From the NCBI GenBank assembly GCA_013288465.1, contig JABDBT010000008.1, positions 1 to 35,255 of the forward strand: a stretch of DNA of 35,255 nt. Direction: 5' to 3'. Position numbers and translations under genes: made by a program. The DNA comes from Bacteroidota bacterium. Lineage in GTDB: Bacteria > Bacteroidota > Bacteroidia > Sphingobacteriales > Sphingobacteriaceae. The notes below the pieces were generated by a model. That model was not told the origin of the DNA. It searched no databases and saw only the letters and a list, made by a program, of their open reading frames with translations. This document shows, piece after piece, positions 1-8,983 of this stretch (the stretch's first letter is position 1; each line of letters opens with the position of its first letter).

Positions 1-1
1 C

Positions 2-691
2 GAAGGATTAGCCCAGTTACAAGCCGCGATTGATAAAATATTGATAGACGATACAAAAACATTTACCATTAGCCAGTTTGACGGCGGCACATTAATTAAT
101 GCAGGCAAAACCACAGTATTTACCGCAGCACGAACAGTTAACACTGGCATTGATATCCCTATACTATGCAGCCCTCATAAAAAACCGCCTATCCCGGTTA
201 AAAAATTATACACGGCGTCATTTAATGGTTCATTTGATACGCACCCAATTAGGGTAGAAATGAAAAAAAGGTTTGAAACAAACCGGGATGTGTTGATTGA
301 GGGAGGCGTTCCAACCCGTTTTTATAAAAGATGGTTTTGGGCTAAAAACTACAACTTAAATACTATGGCATCTTATATAGCCTTATGCCCAAGGGGAACC
401 AGTTGTAATTCGTTTAGATTTTTTGAGGCAATGCAATTAGGCATAGCGCCTTGTCTTATAGGTGATGAGGATGCGCGTCCGTTCAAAAAGTTCATCCCAT
501 GGAATGAAATAAGTTATTATGCATCATCTGTTGATGAACTGGAAAGTTTGTTAAAAAACTTAGATAAAAAAGAAGCGGTAAAAAAAGGCAAGCTGGCTTA
601 TCAATACTGGAAGCACGAATTATTTTATAAAAAATGGTGTAAATACGTGTTAATGGAGCTGGAAGAAATAAAATGCGTGGTTAATGAATAA
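2..691 (+). CDS. Exostosin-like (GT47-type) glycosyltransferase, 5' partial
   Basis: The reading frame is open to the left edge, so the true start is outside the window; 229 residues remain. A TTG at 41 could be a start, but the frame continues upstream of it with protein-like sequence (EGLAQLQAAIDKI), so I treat the gene as truncated by the window. The C-terminal part resembles the exostosin/GT47 domain: a CPRGTSCNSFRFFEAMQLG stretch followed by PCLIGDE matches the family pattern of a donor-binding loop (R-F-E-A-hydrophobic-G-P-V-I). It would be a cytoplasmic sugar transferase of the polysaccharide locus. Its end overlaps the next gene by 8 nt, so it belongs to the same transcript. Family assignment is by eye; donor and acceptor cannot be read from the sequence. 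Confidence 0.75.
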   Translation, partial: EGLAQLQAAIDKILIDDTKTFTISQFDGGTLINAGKTTVFTAARTVNTGIDIPILCSPHKKPPIPVKKLYTASFNGSFDTHPIRVEMKKRFETNRDVLIEGGVPTRFYKRWFWAKNYNLNTMASYIALCPRGTSCNSFRFFEAMQLGIAPCLIGDEDARPFKKFIPWNEISYYASSVDELESLLKNLDKKEAVKKGKLAYQYWKHELFYKKWCKYVLMELEEIKCVVNE

Positions 692-1604
692 TATTACTTT
701 TTTTATCCCGGCTTATAACTGTTCTGCAACAATAACCGAAGCTGTTGATTCAATTATGCAAAGCAATTTTACAGCCGGCGACGAGCTTATTATTGTAAAT
801 GATTTTTCGACCGATGATACAGTGAAGGTATTAAAGCACCTTGAAGAAAAATACCCGGTAATTACAATCATTAGCCATAAACTAAATAAAGGCGGCGCTG
901 CAGCACGTAATACAGCTGTTGAAAATGCACAGCATGAACACTTGTTTTGTTTGGATGCAGATAACGTTTTAGAAAAAAATAGCATACAGCCAATGCTGGG
1001 TTTTCTGCTTGCCCAAAATGCCGAAATAGTTTGCTTTAACGAGTTAAAATATTTTTCGAATACTATCGCAACCATTGACGAGGTATGGACCTATAAACCG
1101 GGAATATTTACTATTGAGGACCTTTTATCCGGGAAACTTGCCCCCGGAGGCAGCGGAAATTATTTATTTACAAAAAGCAGTTGGTTAAAAGCTAAAGGAT
1201 ATACCGAAGATTTGGGAGCTTTAGATACCTGGGCCTTTGGCTTTAAACAATTAATTGAAAATTGTAAAATGGTTGTAATGCCCGATAGCTACTATTTTCA
1301 TAGAAGAGGGCATGAGTCTTACTATTTACGTGATGCCTGGAACAAACGAAGATCGGTTTCATTAAGATTAATAAAATTAATAATTAACTACATAGATCTG
1401 ATCGATCCGGATGACGTTGATTATATATTCTCAAAAAAGGGCAGATATACCTGGTTTGACGATTTGCAAAAAAGGCCCATCAGGTTAAGTAAAAATATTA
1501 CTCATGCTGTTTGGGCAGAGCATGAATTAAAAAAAGATTTTTGGGGACAGGTAAAAAGTAAGGCAAATCACTATAAATTTCGCTTATCACAAATTTTAAA
1601 ATAA
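684..1604 (+). CDS. Glycosyltransferase family 2
   Basis: 306 residues with a GT-A fold start: FFIPAYNCSATI at residues 6-17, the nucleotide-binding NDFSTDDT at 39-46 and a metal-binding DAD at 91-93 (LFCLDADN). KGGAAARNTA around 69-78 is the usual GT2 helix before the DxD loop. It should transfer one sugar from a nucleotide-sugar donor to a lipid-linked glycan at the cytoplasmic face of the membrane. The ATG overlaps the end of the exostosin-like gene by 8 nt, which points to translational coupling. The C-terminal 70 residues are basic and probably contact acceptor or membrane. Sugar specificity is unknown. Confidence 0.9.
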   Translation: MNNITFFIPAYNCSATITEAVDSIMQSNFTAGDELIIVNDFSTDDTVKVLKHLEEKYPVITIISHKLNKGGAAARNTAVENAQHEHLFCLDADNVLEKNSIQPMLGFLLAQNAEIVCFNELKYFSNTIATIDEVWTYKPGIFTIEDLLSGKLAPGGSGNYLFTKSSWLKAKGYTEDLGALDTWAFGFKQLIENCKMVVMPDSYYFHRRGHESYYLRDAWNKRRSVSLRLIKLIINYIDLIDPDDVDYIFSKKGRYTWFDDLQKRPIRLSKNITHAVWAEHELKKDFWGQVKSKANHYKFRLSQILK

Positions 1605-1618
1605 AACTGACAACTACA

Positions 1619-2377
1619 ATGCTGGTAATTTCATTTTTAAGGCACTTCAAAGCATTTTTAAAAAATGAAATTGTTCATGCTAAAAAAGTAGCAGCGTTTA
1701 AAAAGCAATTCAATCAATTTAAAGATCAGTTAGGAGCTGACATAATTATTTCTGAATACCAATGTTTAGACGATAATACAGGTACCACCCCTATCGAGCC
1801 GCATTATACCTACCACCCGGCATGGGCAGCACGCGTTTTGGCGCAAATTAAACCTTCAAAACATATTGATATATCATCAACTACTAATTTCAGTAATATA
1901 GCTTCTGCTTTTATTCCGTTTGAGTTTTATGATTACCGCCCTGCGAATATTCACCTCCCTAATTACACGTCAGGCAGTGCCGATCTAACCAATTTACATT
2001 TCGAATCAAATTCAATTGAAAGTTTATCATGTATGCATACTGTTGAGCATATTGGATTAGGCCGATATGGCGACCCTATAGATGTAAATGGCGATATAAA
2101 GGCGATGAAAGAATTGCAAAGGGTAGTAAAAACAAATGGCAACCTGTTGTTTGTTGTGCCCATAGGCACCCCGCGCATTGAATTTAACGCACATAGGATA
2201 TATGCGTATGACACTATTATTAAGGCATTTAGTGGTTTTGTTTTAACGGAGTTTTGTTTGATACCCGATGATTTTGAAAATGTTGGTTACGTTGTAAATC
2301 CAACTATTGAATTGATTAACAGGCAAAACTGGGGTTGCGGCTGTTTTTGGTTTACTAAGCCCGCCGACTTAATATGA
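1619..2377 (+). CDS. DUF268 / class I SAM-methyltransferase-like protein
   Basis: 252 residues. HYTYHPAWAARVL (residues 62-74) followed by HIDISS (82-87), and later CMHTVEHIGLGRYGDPID (138-155), are what I know as hallmarks of the DUF268 family, a degenerate Rossmann methyltransferase group often found in glycan clusters. The classical GxGxG motif I is replaced by HIDISSTT, but the post-motif region (GNLLFVVPIG, 174-183) keeps the methyltransferase layout. It may methylate a sugar or act as a non-catalytic relative; the sequence does not decide. Its stop overlaps the fucosyltransferase start by 4 nt (ATGA). The ATG at 1619 is 14 nt after the previous stop. Confidence 0.8.
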   Translation: MLVISFLRHFKAFLKNEIVHAKKVAAFKKQFNQFKDQLGADIIISEYQCLDDNTGTTPIEPHYTYHPAWAARVLAQIKPSKHIDISSTTNFSNIASAFIPFEFYDYRPANIHLPNYTSGSADLTNLHFESNSIESLSCMHTVEHIGLGRYGDPIDVNGDIKAMKELQRVVKTNGNLLFVVPIGTPRIEFNAHRIYAYDTIIKAFSGFVLTEFCLIPDDFENVGYVVNPTIELINRQNWGCGCFWFTKPADLI

Positions 2378-3246
2378 TAGCTATTAGGTTACAGGGACGA
2401 CTTGGCAATCAATTATTTCAATATGCATTTATCTATTCTGCTGCAAAAAAAACCAAATCTCATTTTTATTTAGATCAGTATTTAGAAAAATCTCTCGTAC
2501 ATCAATATTTTCAAATTGACACTAATGTAGTTGATAATATCAGTTCATTTTTATTTAATGTTGAGGGGTTCAAAAATATTTTTAATATTCATCTAAAAAA
2601 ATATATAAATAGGTTACTCATTCATGTTTACAACCTGAAAATAATACAATATGAATTTGCCGAAGATGAATCAGCTGTTGAATTTAAAAATGGCACTTTG
2701 TATATAGGATATTTTCAATCTTTACTTTATATGAAATCGTATGAAAACCTTATCCGTCAACAACTGAGTGTTAAGCAAAAATTCTCATATCCCTTTAAAA
2801 AGCAATTCGATGAGTTGTATAAAGACAAAACAATTGTAACCATACACATTAGGCGCACTGATTACAAAATGTTGGGCCATCTAAATTTAGGCAACGATGA
2901 CCTAACATTGCCTTTAAGTTATTATCATAATGCAATAGCAAACATAAAAGATAAAAATTTGCATTATATATTTATAAGTGATGATATCTCCTTCATAGAA
3001 GATAACTTTGGCGGTATAAAACCAAAAACAATATCCAAAGCATCAGAAATATATGATTTCCAGCATTTATTGAATTCAAAAATTTGTATCATTTCAAATA
3101 GTACTTTTAGCTGGTGGGGGGCCTGGCTAAATTCACGAAAAGACAAAATTGTTTATTGCCCCCAATATTATTTAGGCCATTATTTAAAAAAACAAATACC
3201 TCAAAATATATATCCAAAAGAATGGAGGCAAATTGACTTTGATTAA
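2374..3246 (+). CDS. Alpha-1,2-fucosyltransferase, GT11
   Basis: 290 residues. The N-terminus IRLQGRLGNQLFQYA (4-18), the GDP-fucose-binding HIRRTDY (158-164) and the C-terminal SNSTFSWWGAW (241-251) are the three conserved GT11 blocks. The family moves L-fucose from GDP-fucose to the 2-OH of a galactose-type acceptor, building H-antigen-like ends in bacterial O-antigens and capsules. The length is normal for the bacterial family. The gene starts in an ATGA overlap with the DUF268 gene. Its base composition is much more AT-rich than most of the window: one 60-base line (2521-2580) has 14 G+C, about 23%, which hints at separate acquisition. No GDP-fucose synthesis gene (gmd, fcl) is in the window. 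Confidence 0.93.
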   Translation: MIAIRLQGRLGNQLFQYAFIYSAAKKTKSHFYLDQYLEKSLVHQYFQIDTNVVDNISSFLFNVEGFKNIFNIHLKKYINRLLIHVYNLKIIQYEFAEDESAVEFKNGTLYIGYFQSLLYMKSYENLIRQQLSVKQKFSYPFKKQFDELYKDKTIVTIHIRRTDYKMLGHLNLGNDDLTLPLSYYHNAIANIKDKNLHYIFISDDISFIEDNFGGIKPKTISKASEIYDFQHLLNSKICIISNSTFSWWGAWLNSRKDKIVYCPQYYLGHYLKKQIPQNIYPKEWRQIDFD

Positions 3247-3985
3247 TGATTCATTAAACCAGGTAAATTATAAGCACGATCCGGCTGTACACAATTTTTC
3301 AGCTGCGCGGCAAATATTACCTTATGTTTTCAAAATAAAACCTGTAGATAGTGTTTTAGATATAGGCTGCGGAACGGGCACGTGGTTATCTGTAGCAAAT
3401 GAATTGGGCGTGAATGAAATTTTGGGGGTTGATGGCGTTGATTTAAGCGAAGGTGATTTGAAAATACCAGTTAAAAACTTTATTAAATGCGATCTGACCG
3501 CGCCCATTAACCTAAGTAAAAAATTTGACCTTTTACTTTGTCTTGAAGTTGCAGAGCATTTACCTAAAGAAGCCGCAAAAACACTCATTGATACCTTAAC
3601 AGGCCATAGCGATTTCATTGTATTTTCGGCTGCTATACCCGGGCAGGATGGGCAAAATCATTTAAATGAGCAATGGCCGGACTATTGGCAAAAATTATTT
3701 TTAAGTAATGGATATTATCCATCTGAAATACTTCGTGATCATTTTTGGAATAATAAAGAAATTGATTGGTGGTACAGGCAAAATATAATTATTTATTCGC
3801 CTAAAACGGTTTTGTCTCATTTAAACTTAAAATTATCCGAGGAGGTAAAATCAATGGTACATCCTGAACTGTTTAATTTAAAATTATGGTATTTAAATAA
3901 CCTAAACAGGGTAATTGAAAATGAAGTATATAAACCCAATTTTAAAACAGCTTTAAAAAGGCTTATTAAATCAATTATTTATTGA
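3233..3985 (+). CDS. Class I SAM-dependent methyltransferase
   Basis: 250 residues with a clear motif I, VLDIGCGTGTW (41-51), an acidic loop after strand 2 (VDGVDLSE) and LLCLEVAEHL as motif IV/post-IV. This is a Methyltransf_11/23-type Rossmann enzyme, probably methylating a sugar hydroxyl or carboxyl of the glycan. The start is a TTG at 3233 that lies inside the end of the fucosyltransferase gene (14-nt overlap). GGAGG at 3224-3228, four bases upstream, supports it; a second TTG at 3239 is possible. No in-frame ATG exists near the start. The stop overlaps the next TTG start in a TTGA tetranucleotide. Target unknown. Confidence 0.85.
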   Translation: MTLINDSLNQVNYKHDPAVHNFSAARQILPYVFKIKPVDSVLDIGCGTGTWLSVANELGVNEILGVDGVDLSEGDLKIPVKNFIKCDLTAPINLSKKFDLLLCLEVAEHLPKEAAKTLIDTLTGHSDFIVFSAAIPGQDGQNHLNEQWPDYWQKLFLSNGYYPSEILRDHFWNNKEIDWWYRQNIIIYSPKTVLSHLNLKLSEEVKSMVHPELFNLKLWYLNNLNRVIENEVYKPNFKTALKRLIKSIIY

Positions 3986-4977
3986 ACTATAAAGGAGTTT
4001 CTATTATAATTTGTTGTTTTAACAGTTCATTACTTTTAGAGGAAACACTAAAGCATATAGCAGTACAAAAACTGGATAACGCAGCTTGTGAAATTGTCCT
4101 GGTTGATAATGCTTCTACAGATCACACGCAGGAAATAGCCAGATCAATTTGGGAAAAAAGCGGCTCGGATAAAATTAGCTTTAAAATTGTTTATGAACCT
4201 AAACCCGGTTTAACCTTTGCAAGGCAAAAGGGTGTAAACGAAGCCCGTTTTGAATACCTTATTTTTTGCGACGATGACAATTGGTTGGATGAAAATTATG
4301 TTCAAAATACGATTGAACTTTTTAAAGAACACACCGATACTGGGATTTTAGGTGGTAATGGCTCTGCAATTTTTGAAGATGAGGCACTAAAACCACTTTG
4401 GTTTAGTACCTTTTTAGATATGTATGCAGCTGTACCCCAGGCCAAAAAAGAAACTGCTTTGGATTTTGTATATGGTGCCGGTATGGCTGTACGTAAAACA
4501 GTTTTGAAAGAAGTAATGGGTAAATACCCCATGCTTTTAAAAGGCCGCGAAAAGGCCATACTTTCATCTGGAGAGGATTCGGAAATATGTTTAAGAGCCA
4601 GGCTTGCAGGACATAAAATATTATATTCGCCAAAACTCACTTTTAAACATTTTATAATCAACAAACGGCTAACCTGGAGTTACCTGAAAAAGCTTGATAC
4701 AGGCCTTGCGAAAACTTTTGTGATAATAAATTTATATGAAACTGCCTTAAATTCAAAAAGATTAAGCCTTCCCCTATTTTACTGGCTTAAAAAGATGCTT
4801 TATTATTGGGGAATATATTTTAAATATTGGCCAAAACATTATTTAATTTATAGAAAAACTGAGGGTACGATAGCCGAACTGCACCATATAACCTGGAAAA
4901 ACATAGCTTTAGATTATTTAAAATATAACTTTAAAACTGTAAGCATTTATAATAAGATAATAGCTTTTAAAAAATGA
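3982..4977 (+). CDS. Glycosyltransferase family 2
   Basis: 331 residues. GVSIIICCFNSS (5-16), IVLVDNASTDHT and IFCDDDNWL give the GT-A fold with a DDD metal site. KPGLTFARQKGV precedes the DxD loop as in many GT2 enzymes, and EDSE further on is the likely catalytic-base region. The C-terminal third (RLTWSYLKKL onward) is aromatic and basic and includes a possible membrane-associated stretch around LPLFYWLKKMLYYWGIYF. The start is TTG at 3982 in a TTGA overlap with the previous stop; the SIIICCFNSS strand begins immediately after it, so no upstream start is needed. Donor and acceptor are unknown. Confidence 0.88.
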   Translation: MNYKGVSIIICCFNSSLLLEETLKHIAVQKLDNAACEIVLVDNASTDHTQEIARSIWEKSGSDKISFKIVYEPKPGLTFARQKGVNEARFEYLIFCDDDNWLDENYVQNTIELFKEHTDTGILGGNGSAIFEDEALKPLWFSTFLDMYAAVPQAKKETALDFVYGAGMAVRKTVLKEVMGKYPMLLKGREKAILSSGEDSEICLRARLAGHKILYSPKLTFKHFIINKRLTWSYLKKLDTGLAKTFVIINLYETALNSKRLSLPLFYWLKKMLYYWGIYFKYWPKHYLIYRKTEGTIAELHHITWKNIALDYLKYNFKTVSIYNKIIAFKK

Positions 4978-5858
4978 ATTTCAACATCTCCTACCTTGTG
5001 GCCACCCGCAATCGCCTGCCTTTTCTAAAAATCACTTTAGAAAAATTGCTTCGCGAATTAAAGGACGACGAGGAAATTGTAGTTGTTGATGGCAACAGCA
5101 CCGATGGCGCTAAAGAATACTTGCAAAACCTTTTTGACCGGGGCAAAATACACCAGTTTATAAGCGAGCCCGACCATAATCAGGCCCATGCCTGGAACAA
5201 GGCAATGTTAATGGCCAATGGCATTATCATCAAAAAAATCATTGATGACGATGTATTTTGTTACAGTGCCATCCGTGAATGTAAGAACCTGATGTTATCA
5301 AATCCAGAAATTGATGTCTGCATTTCTAATTGCCTCCGAACGGGGTTAGACCAGCTTTCATATATTAATATGGCCAGCCGTTTACCTGAGTTTAACCAAT
5401 GGAAAGCGGGCGAAATTACGTGTTTTACTTTTAGTGATGCCTATTTATTGATCAGGCGGTCGGCATTAACCTATATTGGCCTGTATGATACGCAATTTAG
5501 GATGATGGATTGGGAGTATGCCTTAAGATGTTCTTATTTAAAAGCAAAAATAGCTTATTATACCGGGTGTACCGTGCTCACAGTAGATACGCCGGGCAAT
5601 ATAACATCGGGTGCTACTAAAGCAATTTTAAAAACTGAGGCCCGTATAGGTAAAGCCAAATATGGTTATAAAGGTGATTTTGCAGATATCCCGGTGTGGT
5701 CAAAAATAAAAATAACTATCGGCAAAGCTATTAACTATCAAAAGCACAAGGAATCACAACCTATACCCGCTCTCGATGATCTTCCCCAGGTTTATGATTC
5801 TTTATATTTAAAATTAGCTCAATATAATAAAGAGCATCAGGGTGGTTTCTTAATCTAA
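4974..5858 (+). CDS. Glycosyltransferase family 2
   Basis: 294 residues. YLVATRNRLPFL, IVVVDGNSTDGA and KKIIDDDVF give the GT2 N-terminal strands and the DxD-type metal site. FISEPDHNQAHAWNKAM resembles the WcaA/PMT2-like subgroup, in which a D-x-x-Q-x-x-A-x-N-K helix follows the second strand. MMDWEYALRC probably carries the catalytic acid. The ATG lies in an ATGA overlap with the upstream GT2 gene, and the stop shares a base with the next ATG (TAATG), so it is tightly coupled on both sides. Composition here returns to about 40% G+C. Specificity unknown. Confidence 0.87.
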   Translation: MNFNISYLVATRNRLPFLKITLEKLLRELKDDEEIVVVDGNSTDGAKEYLQNLFDRGKIHQFISEPDHNQAHAWNKAMLMANGIIIKKIIDDDVFCYSAIRECKNLMLSNPEIDVCISNCLRTGLDQLSYINMASRLPEFNQWKAGEITCFTFSDAYLLIRRSALTYIGLYDTQFRMMDWEYALRCSYLKAKIAYYTGCTVLTVDTPGNITSGATKAILKTEARIGKAKYGYKGDFADIPVWSKIKITIGKAINYQKHKESQPIPALDDLPQVYDSLYLKLAQYNKEHQGGFLI

Positions 5859-6883
5859 TGAATAAAATCACTATTAAAATAAAATTTCAGAATGGCATAA
5901 ATTTTAATATTGCCATGAATGAAATTTTAAATGAACTGACCGATATTTTTCAATTTGAGGAGAGTAGCGCTCCTGATTTTATAATATTTGGCCCCTACGG
6001 CAATGATATACCCAGACCCGGTAACTACACCCGCATAGGTTATTATTGCGAAAACGTTAAACCCGACCTGTCTATTTGCGATTGGGCCTTTGGTATCCCC
6101 CATGAAGATGATATAAACGACTATCGTTATAAACGGATACAATGGCATGGTTTAAACCCGCAAGTACTTGTAAAACCAGGCGATTACGATGTGGAAAGTA
6201 TATTTGCACAGAAAAAACACTTTTGTAATTTTTTATATTCCCATAAAGTCTCCTATCGCGAGGAATTTTTCAGGCAGTTATCAAAATACAAAAAGGTTGA
6301 TGCTCCCGGCCAGTCAATGAATAATATGCAGGCTGTTAATAATTTGCATACCAGCGATGGGTGGCGCCGCAAAAGGCAATTTTTAAATGGATATAAATTC
6401 ACAATTGCTTTTGAAAATTATGTTTATCCCGGTTATCAAACAGAAAAATTATATGATGCTATGCAGGCCAACAGCATCCCCATATATTGTGGCGACCCCG
6501 GTATCAACAGCATATTTAACACAGCAAGCTTTATTAATACCGGCGATTTTATCAGCCTTACTGGTTCATCAACCGTTAATTGGCTACAGAAACATGCACA
6601 ACCCGACTTTAACGATATACGCCCGGCGTTTTATAACAGCCCTTTCGATAAAATAAAACGAAAATTAAAAACTATTGGCAGGCAATCAAAAATGTACCGG
6701 CAGTTTAACAAATTTGATTTTAGCCCCATAATCAAAAAAATAATTGAACTGGACCAGGATGATAACAAATACATGGAGGTTTTAAAACAACCGTGGTTTA
6801 TTGATAATACGCCGCCCCAAAACGCATCCTTAAAAAACCGCTGGATCGAAATTTTCCAATCAGTTAATAACAACGCATCATAA
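5858..6883 (+). CDS. Alpha-1,3/1,4-fucosyltransferase-like, GT10
   Basis: 341 residues. FTIAFENYVYPGYQTEK at 181-197 followed by SIPIYCGDPGI is the GT10 donor-binding signature (F-x-x-x-F-E-N, G-Y-x-T-E-K, P-I-Y-x-G). The N-terminal half (PDFIIFGPYG, ICDWAFGIP) fits the acceptor domain of bacterial FucT enzymes of the Helicobacter or Bacteroides kind. The family adds L-fucose in alpha-1,3 or alpha-1,4 linkage, usually to GlcNAc, making Lewis-type units. No tandem C-terminal heptad repeats like those of the Helicobacter enzymes are seen. The start overlaps the previous stop (TAATG). Together with the GT11 enzyme 2.6 kb upstream it indicates a doubly fucosylated glycan. Confidence 0.92.
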   Translation: MNKITIKIKFQNGINFNIAMNEILNELTDIFQFEESSAPDFIIFGPYGNDIPRPGNYTRIGYYCENVKPDLSICDWAFGIPHEDDINDYRYKRIQWHGLNPQVLVKPGDYDVESIFAQKKHFCNFLYSHKVSYREEFFRQLSKYKKVDAPGQSMNNMQAVNNLHTSDGWRRKRQFLNGYKFTIAFENYVYPGYQTEKLYDAMQANSIPIYCGDPGINSIFNTASFINTGDFISLTGSSTVNWLQKHAQPDFNDIRPAFYNSPFDKIKRKLKTIGRQSKMYRQFNKFDFSPIIKKIIELDQDDNKYMEVLKQPWFIDNTPPQNASLKNRWIEIFQSVNNNAS

Positions 6884-6886
6884 GTT

Positions 6887-7957
6887 TTGGATACCAGCCG
6901 CAAGCTTATTTCAATTGACATATTAAGGGCTGTGGCTGCGTTGGGCGTATTTTCATATCACCAGGGTATAGGGAATTTTTTAGCGCTCTATACCAAAATA
7001 AATATCTTCAGGCACATGGATGCTTTTGGTGCATATTATGCGGTACCTCTATTTTTTTTGATAAGCGGATATTGCATTCACTTATCCAACTTAAAATATA
7101 TAAAATTGAATGAGTGCCTGCCATTAAAAACCTATTACAAGAGCAGATTTATCAGGATTTATCCCCCTTATATACTGGCTGTAGTTGTTTCAGTAGCGGT
7201 AAACCTCTTAACGCATTATGGAAAAATCCCCAGCGGTGCCGATTTATTTATACACTTATTTTGTTTACAAGGCTTTAGCATTAACTACTTTAATACCATT
7301 AACCTGGTTTTGTGGACCATTACAATTGAAATTGCCTTTTACATTATTTACCCCTTATTTTATTACCTGCGCTTAAAACTATCTTTAAATTGGGCATTGA
7401 TAGCTACATTTATTGTTTCATGTTTAAATATATTTTACTTCTCCCTCCAAAAAAATATTTCACTGCCTCAATATTATTGGGTGGGTAATATTTGGTTTGC
7501 GTGGTGCTGCGGCGCGTATATAGCCGATAAACTTGCATTTGACCCGGTTGCTTTTAAAAGCGCCTTTTTTAAAATTGCTTATTGTTTAATAGCACTACTG
7601 TTTATAAGCTTTGAGTATTTTCAAATAAGCTATTTATCAATTGTTGGTTACCAGCTAAAGATCATTATCTGGACGGCCCCGTTAATTTATGTAATATCAA
7701 AAGAAGACTGGCTCAGTAGGCAAAAATCAATATTCCTTAAAATAATTACCGGTATTGGCTTGTCGAGCTATTCACTTTATTTATTACATGAACCATTAAC
7801 ATCTTTGAAAAATTACCTGGTACACTGCATTTTGCCAGTACAGCTTCAAAAAACAGGCGTTGTTATTGGTGTTATGATTATTCCGCTAATTACCTGGTTA
7901 AGTTATTGTTATATAGAAAAGCCATTCTTAATTAAAAGAAAGCCGGTAAAAGCGTGA
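6887..7957 (+). CDS. Acyltransferase family 3 (OafA-type) membrane protein
   Basis: 356 residues, mostly hydrophobic, about ten membrane segments. The N-terminus SIDILRAVAALGVFSYHQG contains the R and H typical of acyltransferase-3 proteins, followed by FFLISGYCIHLS, SRFIRIYPPY (the R-x-x-R-I-x-P motif) and LWTITIEIAFYIIYPLF (the W-x-(I/L)-x-x-E-x-x-F-Y block). The family moves acetyl or other acyl groups across the inner membrane and O-acylates sugars. The start is TTG at 6887, three bases after the GT10 stop; no ATG precedes the conserved start of the domain. It ends in a GTGA overlap with the next GT2. A second member lies at 17089, so two acyl decorations are likely. Confidence 0.9.
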   Translation: MDTSRKLISIDILRAVAALGVFSYHQGIGNFLALYTKINIFRHMDAFGAYYAVPLFFLISGYCIHLSNLKYIKLNECLPLKTYYKSRFIRIYPPYILAVVVSVAVNLLTHYGKIPSGADLFIHLFCLQGFSINYFNTINLVLWTITIEIAFYIIYPLFYYLRLKLSLNWALIATFIVSCLNIFYFSLQKNISLPQYYWVGNIWFAWCCGAYIADKLAFDPVAFKSAFFKIAYCLIALLFISFEYFQISYLSIVGYQLKIIIWTAPLIYVISKEDWLSRQKSIFLKIITGIGLSSYSLYLLHEPLTSLKNYLVHCILPVQLQKTGVVIGVMIIPLITWLSYCYIEKPFLIKRKPVKA

Positions 7958-8928
7958 AGCCCCTTGTTTCAATAATTATCCCGGTTTTTAATGCCGAAGC
8001 GTATATCGCCGAAACAATTAACAATGCTTTAGCTCAAACCTGGCCCAATAAAGAGCTAATTATTGTTGATGACGGTTCAACTGATAATTCATTGGCGATT
8101 GCTAAAACATTTAAAAACAAAGAGGTGAAAATATTTAGTCAGCAAAATAAAGGCGCCTCAGCAGCACGAAACAAAGGCCTTAAACATGCCGAAGGCGAAT
8201 ACATTCAATTTTTAGATGCTGATGATTTGCTAAGCGACAAAAAGATAGAGGCCCAGGTAAATCAATTAATAGGTAATACCGGCTATTTAAGCTTATGCGC
8301 GACGGTTCATTTTACTGACGGCACTAACCCGGCATCGTATCCTGTTAAACATGAATGGTTTGCCCAGGGCAGCGATGACCCGGCAGATTTCCTGATCAAA
8401 TTATATGGCGCTGATTTAATAGGGCCAAACTATGGTGGCATGATAGGTGTTCATTCGTGGCTTAGCCCAAAACATGTCCTGGATAAGGCGGGTGCCTGGA
8501 ATGAAAAATTAACGGTTGACGACGACGGAGAATTTTTTTGCAGGGTTATTTTAGCCTCAAAAGGCATAAAATATAGCAATGAAGCAAAAACTTACTATCG
8601 GAAACATGAACATGCAGGTTCGCTATCGGCTCAAAAAAGTTTAGCGGCTTATGAAAGTTTGTTTTTTTCGGCAAATTCAAAATGTGATAATTTAAAGCTG
8701 GCAACAAATAGCCGGCTTGTTGAACGTGCTTTTTCAAGGTATTATTGGGAAATTGGCGTGGCATCGTATCCGCAATACCGGGAGTTTTCAAAACGCGCCA
8801 TCAATAAATCTATTGAGTTTGGTAATAAAAACTTTAAACATAAAGCCGGGCCTGTAAGCACGTTTTTAAGTAAGATCATTGGCTGGCGGCTAATAAGGAT
8901 TATTACATATCTCAGGTATAAAGCCTAA
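7954..8928 (+). CDS. Glycosyltransferase family 2
   Basis: 324 residues. VSIIIPVFNAEAYI, LIIVDDGSTDNS (about 35-46), KGASAARNKGL and QFLDADD (DAD at 88-90) form a textbook GT2 N-terminal domain. WNEKLTVDDDGEFFCR is the region expected to hold the catalytic acid (the ED-equivalent). The start is GTG at 7954 in a GTGA overlap with the acyltransferase stop. A 55-nt spacer, one of the longer gaps in the locus, separates it from the next gene. Cytoplasmic; the sugar transferred is unknown. Confidence 0.92.
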   Translation: MKPLVSIIIPVFNAEAYIAETINNALAQTWPNKELIIVDDGSTDNSLAIAKTFKNKEVKIFSQQNKGASAARNKGLKHAEGEYIQFLDADDLLSDKKIEAQVNQLIGNTGYLSLCATVHFTDGTNPASYPVKHEWFAQGSDDPADFLIKLYGADLIGPNYGGMIGVHSWLSPKHVLDKAGAWNEKLTVDDDGEFFCRVILASKGIKYSNEAKTYYRKHEHAGSLSAQKSLAAYESLFFSANSKCDNLKLATNSRLVERAFSRYYWEIGVASYPQYREFSKRAINKSIEFGNKNFKHKAGPVSTFLSKIIGWRLIRIITYLRYKA

Positions 8929-8983
8929 TTGCTCATGTTTAAAAATGCGTTTTTCAATTTATTAATGGCACAATGGCCAGGTA

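Noticed and set aside
4302..4664. Long minus-strand open frames within the glycosyltransferase genes (for example this one)
   Set aside because: They lie opposite well-supported genes, lack recognisable domains and have the composition of reverse-strand shadows.
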